Shown here one piece after another: positions 37,440 through 46,533 of a stretch of 64,000 nt of DNA. The notes below the pieces were generated by a model. That model saw only the letters and a list, made by a program, of their open reading frames with translations. It searched no databases and had not been told where the DNA came from. The DNA comes from Olavius sp. associated proteobacterium Delta 1. GTDB lineage: Bacteria > Desulfobacterota > Desulfobacteria > Desulfobacterales > JAFDCJ01. The translations under genes were made by a program, and so were the position numbers. The stretch is taken from assembly GCA_902749685.1 (NCBI GenBank), contig CACVKW010000119.1, positions 1 to 64,000 on the forward strand, written 5' to 3'. Position 1 is the stretch's first letter. Every line of letters begins with the position of its first letter.

Positions 37440-37468
37440 TTGACTATTGTTCAAATTTTATATATGTT
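37440..37468 (+). promoter_or_regulatory. Sigma-70-like promoter with overlapping inverted repeats (abiE operon)
   Basis: TTGACT (37440-37445) and TATGTT (37463-37468) are 17 bp apart. ATTTGACT (37438-37445) is inverted as AGTCAAAT (37483-37490), and GTTCAA (37449-37454) as TTGAAC (37494-37499). AbiEi antitoxins are known to repress their own promoter at inverted repeats, so these are candidate operators. Confidence 0.55.
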
Positions 37469-37517
37469 CATAAAAAATGTACAGTCAAATTTATTGAACG
37501 CAATTTGAGTGGGAAGA

Positions 37518-38543
37518 ATGAATAACAAATTAAAAAAAATCATTCAACATGCCCTGGATGCATTTCATAAAACAATGGGGTTAACCATACAACACCAGCC
37601 TCAGTATAAAGACGGCTATATATATCCGGATGGCATAATTCGCATCGCCCATAAAAAAAAGGAATGGTATTTTGCTCCGGAGGTGAAGACAAGCATCAAC
37701 CGCACCATAGTTGGTATGGGAAAATTGCATCCGTTGAATAATGAAGAAAAAATGCTGCTGATCACAGACGTTGTAACGCCTCCCATGGCCGATTTATTGA
37801 AACAAACCGATATCCCGTATATTGATACTGCCGGAAATGCCTATATCAATGAACCCCCCCTCTATATTTTTGTCAAAGGAAACAAAGCCAGACAAATCCT
37901 GGTTAAAGAACCCTTAAGACGTCTATTTAAACCAGCGGGATTGAAAGTGATATTTGCGCTGCTGAATAATCCGAGCCTGGTGAATAAGCCCTATCGGATT
38001 ATTGCCGAAGCAGCCGGTGTGGCCCTAGGAACTGTTGGCTGGGTCATCAATGATATGAAAGAAATGTTATTTGTACTGGATATGGGCAAAGCGCATCATA
38101 AGTTATTAAATTTGGAAAATCTCCTAAAAAGATGGATCGAGGTGTATCCGGAACAATTACGGCCCAAGCAGATAATAGCGCGATTCGAAACCGACAATCA
38201 AAACTGGTGGCAACAGGCGAATATAAAAGAATTTGGGGCTTTCTGGGGGGGTGAAGTGGCGGCAGCTAAACTGGCCAGCTATCTGAAACCTGCAAGAGTC
38301 ACGATTTACACTGATCAACCGCCAGGAAAATTAGTATTTAAAAACAGATTGCGTAAAGCGGATCACGGAAATGTTGAGGTTTTGACACCTTTTTGGAATT
38401 TCGACTATGGGTTGGCAGACGAGGGTATCGTTCCGCCACTTTTAATATACGCGGATCTGATGGCTACTGGTGATAATAGGAATATAGAAATGGCAGGAAT
38501 TATTTATGAACAATATCTCGCTCGACTTGTCCGGGAAAATTAG
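37518..38543 (+). CDS. Type IV toxin-antitoxin AbiEi-family antitoxin
   Basis: About 341 residues from the ATG at 37518; a GTG 9 bp upstream is possible. The middle contains a winged-helix-like stretch (RIIAEAAGVALGTVGWVIND), and the C-terminal half (FGAFWGGEVAAAKLASYLKP, ARVTIYTDQPPGKLV) matches the AbiEi/type IV TA antitoxin fold, here in a longer version with a restriction-endonuclease-like N-terminus (WYFAPEVKTSINRTIVG). AbiEi represses the operon and counteracts AbiEii. It overlaps the toxin gene by 38 bp, so they are translationally coupled. The region is AT-rich, suggesting transfer. Confidence 0.85.
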   Translation: MNNKLKKIIQHALDAFHKTMGLTIQHQPQYKDGYIYPDGIIRIAHKKKEWYFAPEVKTSINRTIVGMGKLHPLNNEEKMLLITDVVTPPMADLLKQTDIPYIDTAGNAYINEPPLYIFVKGNKARQILVKEPLRRLFKPAGLKVIFALLNNPSLVNKPYRIIAEAAGVALGTVGWVINDMKEMLFVLDMGKAHHKLLNLENLLKRWIEVYPEQLRPKQIIARFETDNQNWWQQANIKEFGAFWGGEVAAAKLASYLKPARVTIYTDQPPGKLVFKNRLRKADHGNVEVLTPFWNFDYGLADEGIVPPLLIYADLMATGDNRNIEMAGIIYEQYLARLVREN

Positions 38544-39372
38544 TGAACTATTCGTAGAAATTTTGATAGAAATAGAACGGGTCGCAAAAACACGGAATTT
38601 ACCATTTGTTGTTATAGGAGCTACTTCGCGAGATATTATTCTTCAGTTAGCGCATGATATCGAAACAGCAAGAGCAACTGTCGATATTGATATCGGTGTG
38701 ATGGTCGCTGGATGGGATCAATTTACAGAGTTGAAGGAAGAACTATTCGAATCTGCCAAGTTTAAACCATCCAAACACACGCAACGATTGGAATATGACG
38801 ATAATTTTCCGGTAGACATCATACCATTTGGCGCGATTTCAGATAGTGACAACTCTATCTCATGGCCTCCGGACGGCGCCATTAAAATTAATATAACCGG
38901 ATTCCAGGAATGTTATCAACATTCAATATCAGTTAAAATAAATTCAAGTCCGGAACTTGTGGTAATGGTTGCAAGTTTAGAGGGACTGGCGATCCTGAAG
39001 CTCATCTCATGGGATGATAATATTGAAAGGCGCATTAAAGACGCAGCAGATATCTTTTTAATTATGGGTAAATATCTAGATGCCGGAAACACGGATCGCT
39101 TGTTTGAGGAAGGCTTAGATTTGGTTGAAGATAATGGTTACGACTACGAAATTTCTTCGGCGCGTTTTTTGGGCAGAAATATAGCAAGAATCTCAACAAA
39201 AGCCACAAAAACAAAATTGATTGAAATTTTAGGCCGGGAAGCAAAGGCCAGACAAGGTCACAGGATCGCAATGGATGTTTTAATCAGCAAGTCAGTACCA
39301 AGGCTTTCCTATGATCAAATAACTCAATATTTCAGTTCTTTGTTAAAGGGCATTGTTGAGTGGACCGGCTGA
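38506..39372 (+). CDS. AbiEii/AbiGii-type nucleotidyltransferase toxin
   Basis: 288 residues. Nucleotidyltransferase core: FVVIGATSRDIILQL in the place of the usual GG.A motif, then ATVDIDIGVMV with the paired aspartates (DID), and the third acidic residue in FPVDIIPFG. The later SLEGLAILKLISWDD matches the AbiEii K-helix. Toxins of this family modify tRNA or other targets and cause abortive infection when the antitoxin is lost. It starts inside the antitoxin gene, a normal arrangement for this operon. Confidence 0.88.
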   Translation: MNNISLDLSGKISELFVEILIEIERVAKTRNLPFVVIGATSRDIILQLAHDIETARATVDIDIGVMVAGWDQFTELKEELFESAKFKPSKHTQRLEYDDNFPVDIIPFGAISDSDNSISWPPDGAIKINITGFQECYQHSISVKINSSPELVVMVASLEGLAILKLISWDDNIERRIKDAADIFLIMGKYLDAGNTDRLFEEGLDLVEDNGYDYEISSARFLGRNIARISTKATKTKLIEILGREAKARQGHRIAMDVLISKSVPRLSYDQITQYFSSLLKGIVEWTG

Positions 39373-39423
39373 ACGATTACGCTACTATAGATTTTTCTCG
39401 ATAAGTTATAGGAAATTATCGGG

Positions 39424-40080
39424 CTAATATGTCCACCCCATAATCCCCATCCCAAACACATTCATCAAAACAGCAATGGCATACAAACTGCCGACGGCTA
39501 TGATTTTAGCGCGATGGGAGTTCAGGCTGAGAACAATGATGATGGCCACATAGAAGTGAAAGTAGCCGAATAAAAAAATCAGCCAAACGCCCCAGAATGT
39601 TCTCTCCCACCAGGGATATTCCCAGATCAGCAGTCCGCCAATATTTAACAGGCATTCCACGAAAACACAAAAGGCTGCATAACCGATGGCCCAGAACCAG
39701 CGGTTGGGCAACCCCATGATGATCTCATCTTTATCATCCGACAACGTATTATAGAAAATGATTCCTGATAGAGCGAACATAAACATGATCTCAATGTTCC
39801 AGCCGACCATGGTTCGCAAGGCGGTCGGTCCGGGAGTCGTCCAGAAAGCCGAATGCTGGGTAAAATGAAACACCCAGCCGTTCCAGGTCTCGTTGATAAA
39901 ATCCATGCCGAACAGCGTCAGGCCGGCATAGATTGCATCCCAGTTGCCCGATCTTTTAGCCTTCTGAATCTCGACCGTGTAAATGTAAAATACAATCGCC
40001 AGCAGGGGAATCACGTACCATTTAAGCGTAGTCAGATCTCTGAGCCCTTCCAGAGCCATCTGTGATGCAGGGGTTGGCAT
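39424..40080 (-). CDS. Polytopic membrane protein of unknown function
   Basis: 218 residues with six or so hydrophobic segments (YVIPLLAIVFYIYTVEI, IEIMFMFALSGIIFYN, FWAIGYAAFCVFVECLLN, FWGVWLIFLFGYFHFYVAII, AVGSLYAIAVLMNVFGMGI). Several aromatic and acidic residues (FINETWNGWVFHFTQHSAFW) between helices 2 and 3 could face a ligand. GGGAGG lies 6 bp before the ATG, so it is a real gene. I do not recognise the family. Confidence 0.85.
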   Translation of the reverse strand: MPTPASQMALEGLRDLTTLKWYVIPLLAIVFYIYTVEIQKAKRSGNWDAIYAGLTLFGMDFINETWNGWVFHFTQHSAFWTTPGPTALRTMVGWNIEIMFMFALSGIIFYNTLSDDKDEIIMGLPNRWFWAIGYAAFCVFVECLLNIGGLLIWEYPWWERTFWGVWLIFLFGYFHFYVAIIIVLSLNSHRAKIIAVGSLYAIAVLMNVFGMGIMGWTY

Positions 40081-40312
40081 AAGTGTCCTCCCGAGGAGTT
40101 AGTTTATGGAATTTATTGGGTTGATTGCCCCGGTTAAATTCGTTTCACTTGTTTTCTACGAAAAATTTAACTGGGTAAAAGTTGATTGGGTTGATTAAGT
40201 TGATTCGTCCGGTATCCCTAGTGCGTACTGATTCGTGAGATTACCTCCGCAATCCACATTGCGAAATCCGAGAAATCCATCCTAAGTCTTTTTTCCGACT
40301 TCCCCATTCCGA

Positions 40313-40493
40313 ATTCAATAGATCTGTCATCTGTTATCTTTCCCCTGCCTGCCCTCCGTAGCCTGGAAGGCGAAGGGGGGACATCTGAAGCCCAAAACCT
40401 GAAATCTTCTCAGTAATCTGTACTCCGCCGTCTGTCGTCTGTCCTCTGACCTCTGTATTCTGTCATCAGTTATCTGTCATCTGTCCTCTGCCA
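40313..40493. repeat. Low-complexity TCTGTC-type repeat tract
   Basis: Imperfect reiterations of ATCTGTCATCTGT, GTCTGTCGTCTGTCCTCTG and similar words fill most of this stretch, just 3' of the small lipoprotein gene. The spacer 40081-40312 contains three TTGGGTTGATT-like direct repeats and no gene. Confidence 0.6.
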
Positions 40494-40757
40494 TCACTCA
40501 TCAGACTTAAACAGGCTCAAAAACTTAATGATCTTTAGCGTTCCCCCCTCTTTATCCACATCCTTAACCAGAGCAACGGCCGGGTTACGAAATCCGGTCA
40601 CCACCTCTTTCCACACTTTTGAGTCAACTGACAGGGATATATCCGGGTTGCTTTCGACTTCAAGATGCTCCGGCGGTTGCGATTGTGAGCAGGCAATAAA
40701 TATAAAGAAACCGATAACACAGCCTGGTAAATGCGACCGGAATAGGTATTTTTTTAT
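40494..40757 (-). CDS. Small lipoprotein with apparent ATA start codon
   Basis: On the minus strand an 87-codon frame reads (I)KKYLFRSHLPGCVIGF, then FIFIACSQSQPPE, then DSKVWKEVVTGFRNPAVALV, ending TLKIIKFLSLFKSDE and TGA. This is a typical short lipoprotein: basic start, hydrophobic helix, cysteine at about residue 23. The first codon in a position suitable for AGGAAA (9 bp upstream) is ATA, and no ATG, GTG or TTG lies between the upstream stop and the signal peptide. Either ATA is used, or the ATG mutated and the gene is dying, or the base is a sequence error. Function unknown. Confidence 0.65.
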   Translation of the reverse strand: MKKYLFRSHLPGCVIGFFIFIACSQSQPPEHLEVESNPDISLSVDSKVWKEVVTGFRNPAVALVKDVDKEGGTLKIIKFLSLFKSDE

Positions 40758-40843
40758 GATCTATTTCCTGATGGATTTCTATCTTTGCTCTATTAGATTC
40801 CTTTTAACCGGAGTTTCAAATTATCTATCCCCTGGCAAAGGCC

Positions 40844-41830
40844 TCAATCCAGATAGTCTTCGCGATTTAGTACTCCGCGAACACGGTTACCCATCAAAAA
40901 ATTTCTCGCATTTTCCAGGGCACTTCGAGTTGCATATGACATGGAATGCGGTACATGATCTGCGATGTGAGGAGATCCGATAATGTTTGGTAATTCAAAA
41001 AAAGGATAGTCCAGTTTGAAGGCTTTTTTGCCAGCAGGTTCTGACCACCAGGTGTCAATTCCGGCGCAAAAATCCGGGTGCGCCTTCAGGTGCTCATACA
41101 GCGATCGCTGATTGATAACATCGCCCCGGCCAACATTGATCAAAATGGCATTTTGCTTCATCCGCCCCAATTCTTGTTCTGCGATCATATCTCTGGTTTC
41201 ACGGGTCAGAGGCGCAGTAACCACCACGACATCGGAATCTTCCAAAACCCTCTGTAAATCGTCAACTGTCCCGATAAACTCAACCGGCATATCGGTTTTA
41301 CCGCTGCGGTTGATACCGTAAACTCGCATGCCCATGGCCTGCATGGTTCTGGCAATTTCTTTGCCGTTGCCGCCCAACCCGATAATCCCGCAGACGCCAC
41401 CTCTAATCTCTTGATTAAAACCGGATCGGTCGAATTGGCCTTCCTGCAACATTTTATTTTTGGAGATAAGTTTTTTTGCCAGGGCAAGGGTCAGCGCCAA
41501 TACATGCTCGGCAATGGGCCTGGCAAAAGCGCCGGCATTGCTGGCCAAAATAATTTCAGGCGGGATAAGCGCAAACGGAATATTGTCAGCCCCGGCGTAG
41601 ATTAATTGAATGAAACGCGCATGTTGAAGCAAAGCTATTTCTGCAGGATCGATCTCCTTTGGAGAAAAACTTAAGGCAACAATCATATCTGCTGCGTTGA
41701 GCAGTTTAATTCGATCTCGTTTTGGTTCATCTTTGAGGTAGTGGACGTGAGCCAGGTTTTCTAAGATCTCCCGATAAATCTCCCGCTCGTTTGCATCGGG
41801 TTCGTAAGTTACTACTATTTTTTTGTTCAT
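40844..41830 (-). CDS. D-isomer-specific 2-hydroxyacid dehydrogenase
   Basis: About 328 residues from the ATG at 41830. A longer frame begins 84 bp upstream, inside the peptidase gene, but MNKKIVVTYEP is the natural start. NAD-binding motif GIIGLGGNGKEIA (about residues 141-153), NVGRGDVINQ, and the catalytic histidine in GSPHIADHVP. This family reduces 2-oxo acids or oxidises D-2-hydroxy acids. Its ATG follows the stop of the M20 peptidase by one base (TAATATG), so the two are one operon. Confidence 0.92.
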   Translation of the reverse strand: MNKKIVVTYEPDANEREIYREILENLAHVHYLKDEPKRDRIKLLNAADMIVALSFSPKEIDPAEIALLQHARFIQLIYAGADNIPFALIPPEIILASNAGAFARPIAEHVLALTLALAKKLISKNKMLQEGQFDRSGFNQEIRGGVCGIIGLGGNGKEIARTMQAMGMRVYGINRSGKTDMPVEFIGTVDDLQRVLEDSDVVVVTAPLTRETRDMIAEQELGRMKQNAILINVGRGDVINQRSLYEHLKAHPDFCAGIDTWWSEPAGKKAFKLDYPFFELPNIIGSPHIADHVPHSMSYATRSALENARNFLMGNRVRGVLNREDYLD

Positions 41831-41831
41831 A

Positions 41832-43136
41832 TTAAACTCGGCAAAGCCTTTTAACAATATCCGTAAACACCCGGGTTCCCCTGACCATGTTTTCTTCCGA
41901 AATTCTTTCATCAATACCGTGAACCCGGTTGAGTTCTTCCATGTTGATCAGCATCGGGCATACCCCATAGCAGGGGATTCCGTTGCTCCGGAAAAACCGG
42001 GAGTCCGAGGCGCCAAATAAAAGTGAGGCCACTGTCAGGGCATCCGGAAAATGTTCAAGATAAACCTTGTTTATAATCGAGAAAGCTTCCGTATCCATCG
42101 CGGACTCACTGGCCCGGGATTTTTTTATTGCTTCGACTTTAATGTTCTCATCCGCCAGCAGACCTATAATATTTTCAATGATTTCATCCGGCTCCGATCC
42201 GGGCAGCAATCGAATATCGAACTCCGCTTCTGCTTCGCTGGGTATTACATTGGTCTTATTCCCGGAATTCAGCCGATTTAAACTAATCGTATTTCTAAAC
42301 ATGGCAGACACCACAGGAACTTCAATCATGCCGCTTTGAGTCATATTATCGATGAGGGTCTCCGCCTTTCCATCCTCTAAGAAAGGCTTCAAAAATTCCC
42401 ACTCGGTTCCCAGCTGTTTGAAATACTCGGCAATCAGCGGAGTCACGATAACCAGATTTTCTTGTGCCAGAACCCGGTTTAAGCCCTGGACCATCTTTTC
42501 CAGGGCATTGTCACCATGAGGCTTGCTGCCATGTCCGGAAGGACCGGAGCGCGTAACCTTAAGCTGGCAGACTCCTTTTTCGGCTGTTGAAATCATGAAT
42601 AACGGACGGTTGGCCAGAACATCAGTTAGGCCAAAACCCCCTTCGTTAATTACCAGGTCGGCCTGAAATTCTTCCGGATAAGTGTCCAACAGGTACTGCG
42701 CACCCTGGGCACCGCCGGTTTCCTCATCGGCCACTGCCAGAAACATAACATCGCGGCAGGGAGTAGACCCCCGCCGTTTTATCTTCAGCAAAGCAAGCAG
42801 TTCCAGGATGCCCAGGCTTTTCATATCCAGCGCACCCCGGCCATAAATAAAACCTTCTTTAACCGCACCGCTGAAAGGATCAACGCTCCACTCATCGGCT
42901 CGGGCCGGAACGACATCAATGTGGTTGAGCAGAATAATGGCTCCTTATTCACCGGTTCCCGGCAGAACGGCCTTGATTGAGCTGCGTCCGGGAGAAGCTT
43001 CGTATATTTTATATTCTACGCCTTCTTTTTCCAGAATGCCCGCCAAAAATTCTACACCTTTATTTTCATTGCCGGGCGGATTGGTGGTGTCGATCTCTAA
43101 ATATTGCGACAGCAATTCAACAGCTTCGTGCTTCAT
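41832..43136 (-). pseudogene. M20-family metallopeptidase (ArgE/DapE-like), interrupted by an in-frame TAA
   Basis: Read from 43136 leftwards the frame gives MKHEAVELLSQYLEIDTTNP to VLPGTGE, then TAA at 42947-42945, and continues in the same frame with GAIILLNHIDVVPA (metal histidine), DEWSVDPFSG, GRGALDMKSLG (bridging aspartate), VADEETGGAQGAQ (catalytic glutamate) and onward to the natural stop. So 434 positions with a single nonsense codon at number 64; all catalytic and metal residues lie after it. Restart at the ATG of 42824 would lose the first metal histidine. Either a recent pseudogene or a sequencing/assembly error. Confidence 0.88.
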
Positions 43137-43349
43137 GTTTATTCCTCAACTTAATATGGATAAAGTTCAAACTACCTTTAGAAAAGAAATAGATGATTGG
43201 ATTCTATTTTTATATTTGATTATAGACATGATTTACAGGATCATCTGGAAATCATGCAAAAATCCTGTTAATCCAGTAGATCCGGTCTAAATTAATGACA
43301 TTAAGAAGAATCCATTCCCTAATGAAAAATAGATACATAGATGAAAAAC

Positions 43350-44249
43350 TTAGGATTTCAATAGATCTGCATTGATCAAAATCTCTCTAATTTCCGATTT
43401 TTCCTTCTCGGAGCTGGGCAGCAGCGGTGGTCGGGGATCACCGCCGAAATATCCGAGCATATCCATGGCCGCCTTCAAGCCGGGGACACCGTATGTTGCC
43501 GTCACAGCCTGATTGACCGGAATCATTTTTAGCTGCAGTTGCCGGGCTGCTTCATAATTCCCCTGCCTGGCATACTCATAGATTTTGACACAATTATCCG
43601 GTGCGACATTTGCAAGAGCCAGCACGCCACCGGCACAGCCCAGGGTGAGACCACCGAACAACGCTCCGGCTGTACCGACCAGCAGATTAAATTCAGCATC
43701 CACATTATTGGCAAATTCACCCAGCTGAATCACATTGCCGGTGCTGTCCTTAATGCCGACGATGTTGGGATGACTGGATAACTGGGCGACCAATCTGAAG
43801 GTCATGTTAACATGGGTAAACTTGGGAACATTATATAACAGAATCGGAATCGGAGAGTTATCTGCAACGGCGATAAAATATGCAACCAATGCCGCTTCAT
43901 TCATTCTGCCACCGTAATAATGCGGGGTAACCACCAAAGCCGCATGGGCACCTCGGTCGGCGCAGTCGCGGGTCAACTCGATGGTTTCTTGGGTCGATTC
44001 ACAACCGGTACCGGCAATGACCAGCATATGGTCCGGCGTCAGCTCAACGGACTTTTCAACGAGCATTCTTTTTTCATCTGTGGATAAGTAAACATATTCC
44101 CCGTTTGAGCCCATCACAACCAGCCCTCTAAGTCCGGTTTTACTCCACTTTTCAATGTTGGATGCCAGTTTATCGTAGGCGACATTTGCATTGATAAACG
44201 GCGTGGGGATGGGCGGGAAAATACCGTGAAGGTTAATTTCAGACATCAT
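43350..44249 (-). CDS. Dihydrodipicolinate synthase/N-acetylneuraminate lyase family aldolase
   Basis: 299 residues, full length for the family. The Schiff-base lysine is in IVGIKDSTGN (about residue 162), the catalytic tyrosine in LYNVPKFTH, and the substrate-binding GSNGEYVYLS follows the usual GTTGE-type loop. FPPIPTPF begins the barrel. In context with an M20 peptidase and a D-2-hydroxyacid dehydrogenase it probably acts on a 2-oxo acid in a degradation pathway rather than in lysine synthesis. AAGGAAG lies 3-5 bp before the first of two ATGs. The peptidase lies 213 bp downstream on the same strand. Confidence 0.92.
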   Translation of the reverse strand: MMSEINLHGIFPPIPTPFINANVAYDKLASNIEKWSKTGLRGLVVMGSNGEYVYLSTDEKRMLVEKSVELTPDHMLVIAGTGCESTQETIELTRDCADRGAHAALVVTPHYYGGRMNEAALVAYFIAVADNSPIPILLYNVPKFTHVNMTFRLVAQLSSHPNIVGIKDSTGNVIQLGEFANNVDAEFNLLVGTAGALFGGLTLGCAGGVLALANVAPDNCVKIYEYARQGNYEAARQLQLKMIPVNQAVTATYGVPGLKAAMDMLGYFGGDPRPPLLPSSEKEKSEIREILINADLLKS

Positions 44250-44669
44250 TTTCTTCCTTTTTTATGGAGATTCTTGTCATAGTAAAACCAGACCATCACA
44301 CGACGTTGCCGAGGGCAGTTGAGTCGCGGGTGGTGTATGTTAAAGGAATCTTTCTTTTTAACCACTTCCGCGAATTCTATATACCAGTTTCCTGCGATTT
44401 GGCAACAGGTGATATCAACCCTGAGGAAGTGATTTGTTGCAAGTTGTCTTTGAAACGCTAATTGAAGCGAGCTATTGCCGACTGCGTGGAATTGAGAAAC
44501 CAGTTGCAATGATAACAGCAGTAATATCGGATGGATAGATTACATGACACGATCAAGAAATAGTGTGTTCTGGCCATCAGGTTGTTCAGGGGGACGAAGT
44601 AAGAAGGACAGATTATAAAATACTAAAAAACCGTATGCCAGCCAAAATCTTGACTCAGACATATTTAAA
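44250..44669. other. 420-bp spacer
   Basis: No supported gene. A plus-strand frame 44264-44461 ends in a protein-like stretch (IFLFNHFREFYIPV) but has no ribosome-binding site and no recognised relatives; it could be a relic. Confidence 0.4.
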
Positions 44670-45494
44670 TTAGTTTTTCTCCAGCATGAAACATAAATAC
44701 ATGATTTCACGAGTTCGGAGTCTGTTATAGATTTTTGATCCCTTTAGACCGGCATACTCTTTTATTGGATTGGCCATTAGTCTTGGTGTGGATTTCCGAA
44801 TATGAGCCAATTTGCGGTCATGATCTAACGATAGCGCCTTGACAACGTTGGCCGTAATATCCACTTCCGTTATTAGATGCATCCCAGAGTGACGCATACG
44901 ATCTTGAAGTATGCCAAGTTCATCAGCACGACGCAGGTCAGCGCAAATGAAATGCCCCCCTTTTTTTAGAACTCGCTTTACTTGCTCGACAAAAGCTTCA
45001 AATGATCGATAACAATGAGAAGACTCAACATTAATCACAACATCAAAACTATTATCGACAAAGGGTAACGACTCTGCATCACCAGGAATAAAAATTAAAC
45101 CCGAACTAGAAAAATTCAGGTTGCATAAAGCAACTGCTCTTAACGAAAAATCAACACCCTTAATAGAATGAGGGTTTAAATTACGCTTTATGTATTCGCA
45201 GCCACCCCCTCGGCCGCTGCCAACTTCAAGGACCTGCAACCCTGTCAAACTCGGTACCATACCTAAAAGAGTAGCCACATAATGATAAAGCTGGATTGAG
45301 TAGCGATTTGGCTCATCTTCCGGAAGCAATGGCAACTCAGCTTGATTTGCATCAAGTGGTGCGTAGCCGTAGTTCATAAAAGACCAATCCGTTTTAGGAT
45401 AATAATCGACCTGAAACTCGTACCAGCGCTTCCACAAAAACTTCTTAAGCGTGGGATTGAGATGGCAAAGGGCTCTAAATAGTTCAGCAATCAT
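44670..45494 (-). CDS. SAM-dependent methyltransferase (class I)
   Basis: 274 residues. SAM motifs: VLEVGSGRGGGCEYI (motif I), GVDFSLRAV (motif II), PGDAESLPFVDNSFDVVINV (motif III/IV region with the acidic DVV) and RVLKKGGHFICADL. The N-terminus (DYYPKTDWSFMNYGYAPLD) and overall pattern resemble the phthiotriol/natural-product O-methyltransferases. It is third in a leftward series with the M28 peptidase and CapK-type ligase; gaps of 49 and about 130 bp are compatible with one operon. The region is AT-richer than its surroundings. Confidence 0.9.
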   Translation of the reverse strand: MIAELFRALCHLNPTLKKFLWKRWYEFQVDYYPKTDWSFMNYGYAPLDANQAELPLLPEDEPNRYSIQLYHYVATLLGMVPSLTGLQVLEVGSGRGGGCEYIKRNLNPHSIKGVDFSLRAVALCNLNFSSSGLIFIPGDAESLPFVDNSFDVVINVESSHCYRSFEAFVEQVKRVLKKGGHFICADLRRADELGILQDRMRHSGMHLITEVDITANVVKALSLDHDRKLAHIRKSTPRLMANPIKEYAGLKGSKIYNRLRTREIMYLCFMLEKN

Positions 45495-45542
45495 ATAAAA
45501 TATTTATGATCAAATTCGTTGAATTAAATGGATTAAAAGTAA

Positions 45543-46403
45543 TTAGAACTTTTTAAAGGCATTGTACAAGCCTTTAACAATTTGAGTCATTGAATTAAAA
45601 TTAAGCGTATCGATGGTATCAGTTTCTCTATGATAGTTTTTATTTCTAAAAAATGCCGTATCTGTAATCATAACTGCTTTGAATCCATAGTGCCAGAATG
45701 CAAAGTGGTCTGACCGGTTTATACCTGCTACATATTCAGGTGCGACCAAAGACCTCACACCAATACCGGCATTTTTCTTGATTGCCCGCGCAAGAGCCGC
45801 AACGTTTCGGATGGACCTTAAATTGCCGACGACTCCTAAAAAATCGGCTGCGGTTGGGTAAAATAGCCGCATTCCAGGAAATGGATATTGCTGAGAATCA
45901 TCTTTGGAGAAATACCCTATGCTTTCTAAACAGATCATAACCTCTACAGGAACCTTTAATTTTTTGAGACTTTTTGCATAGACCATGCTTCCCATATTTT
46001 GAGTCCCGCAGCATGGCGACTCTTCGTTTACAAACGCAGCAAAGACCAATGTTTTCTCATTTTGAATCTCTTTGCTTAATCTAGCAATCTCTAGCATTAC
46101 GGCTACAGAGGATGCATTATCGTCTGCACCCGGTGATCCCGGAACGGTATCATAATGTGCTCCGAGTATGACAACGTCCCTTTTTTTTCCCTGTTTCTCC
46201 ACTATTAGGTTTGAAACTGTTTTACCATAACAAGAGAATGTCTGGTGTTTAGTGGCTAACTGAGTTATCCTAAAAACAGAATCAATATATTCCGCCGCTT
46301 TATCCAGAGATTTGTTCTTCCAGATGTGCCGCTCACCGATTATTACTGAAAGATGGTGAACGTGTCGACGAAGATTTTCCGCGACCATTTGCCTGTCAAA
46401 CAT
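45543..46403 (-). CDS. M28-family zinc aminopeptidase
   Basis: About 286 residues from the ATG at 46403, which has GAGG 5 bp upstream; the longer frame to 46451 is not needed. Zinc motifs of the M28 fold: GAHYDTVPGSPGADDNASSV (first histidine and bridging aspartate), NEESPCCGTQNMGS (catalytic glutamate pair) and late HRETDTIDTL (last histidine, aspartate). RSDHFAFWHYGF holds another ligand. No clear signal peptide with the short start, so it may work in the cytoplasm, for instance on a peptide or as a cyclotransferase. Second gene of the 44.7-47.9 kb cassette. Confidence 0.88.
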   Translation of the reverse strand: MFDRQMVAENLRRHVHHLSVIIGERHIWKNKSLDKAAEYIDSVFRITQLATKHQTFSCYGKTVSNLIVEKQGKKRDVVILGAHYDTVPGSPGADDNASSVAVMLEIARLSKEIQNEKTLVFAAFVNEESPCCGTQNMGSMVYAKSLKKLKVPVEVMICLESIGYFSKDDSQQYPFPGMRLFYPTAADFLGVVGNLRSIRNVAALARAIKKNAGIGVRSLVAPEYVAGINRSDHFAFWHYGFKAVMITDTAFFRNKNYHRETDTIDTLNFNSMTQIVKGLYNAFKKF

Positions 46404-46533
46404 AAAGGCCTCTTTTTTCGTAGAAAAAGGGAAAGTGAATCCTCGATTCAAGAGAAGAATTTCATCCTACACGACTGCTCAATCTTATAAAAAATCTGTT
46501 CAATCGCCCGACAAAAAGAGACGAATTCACATC

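Noticed and set aside
23296..40493. CRISPR-like repetition in the low-complexity spacers
   Set aside because: Words are short, imperfect and irregularly spaced, and no cas genes are present.
40528..40983. 151-codon plus-strand frame
   Set aside because: Antisense to the small lipoprotein gene and to the end of the hydroxyacid dehydrogenase; the minus-strand reading is clearly the protein.
42945..42947. Recoding of the in-frame stop in the M20 gene
   Set aside because: The codon is TAA, which is not used for selenocysteine or pyrrolysine, and no stimulatory structure is evident; mutation or error is simpler.
44264..44461. 65-codon plus-strand frame with a protein-like second half
   Set aside because: No ribosome-binding site, and I cannot name a family; may be a relic but is not supported as a gene.
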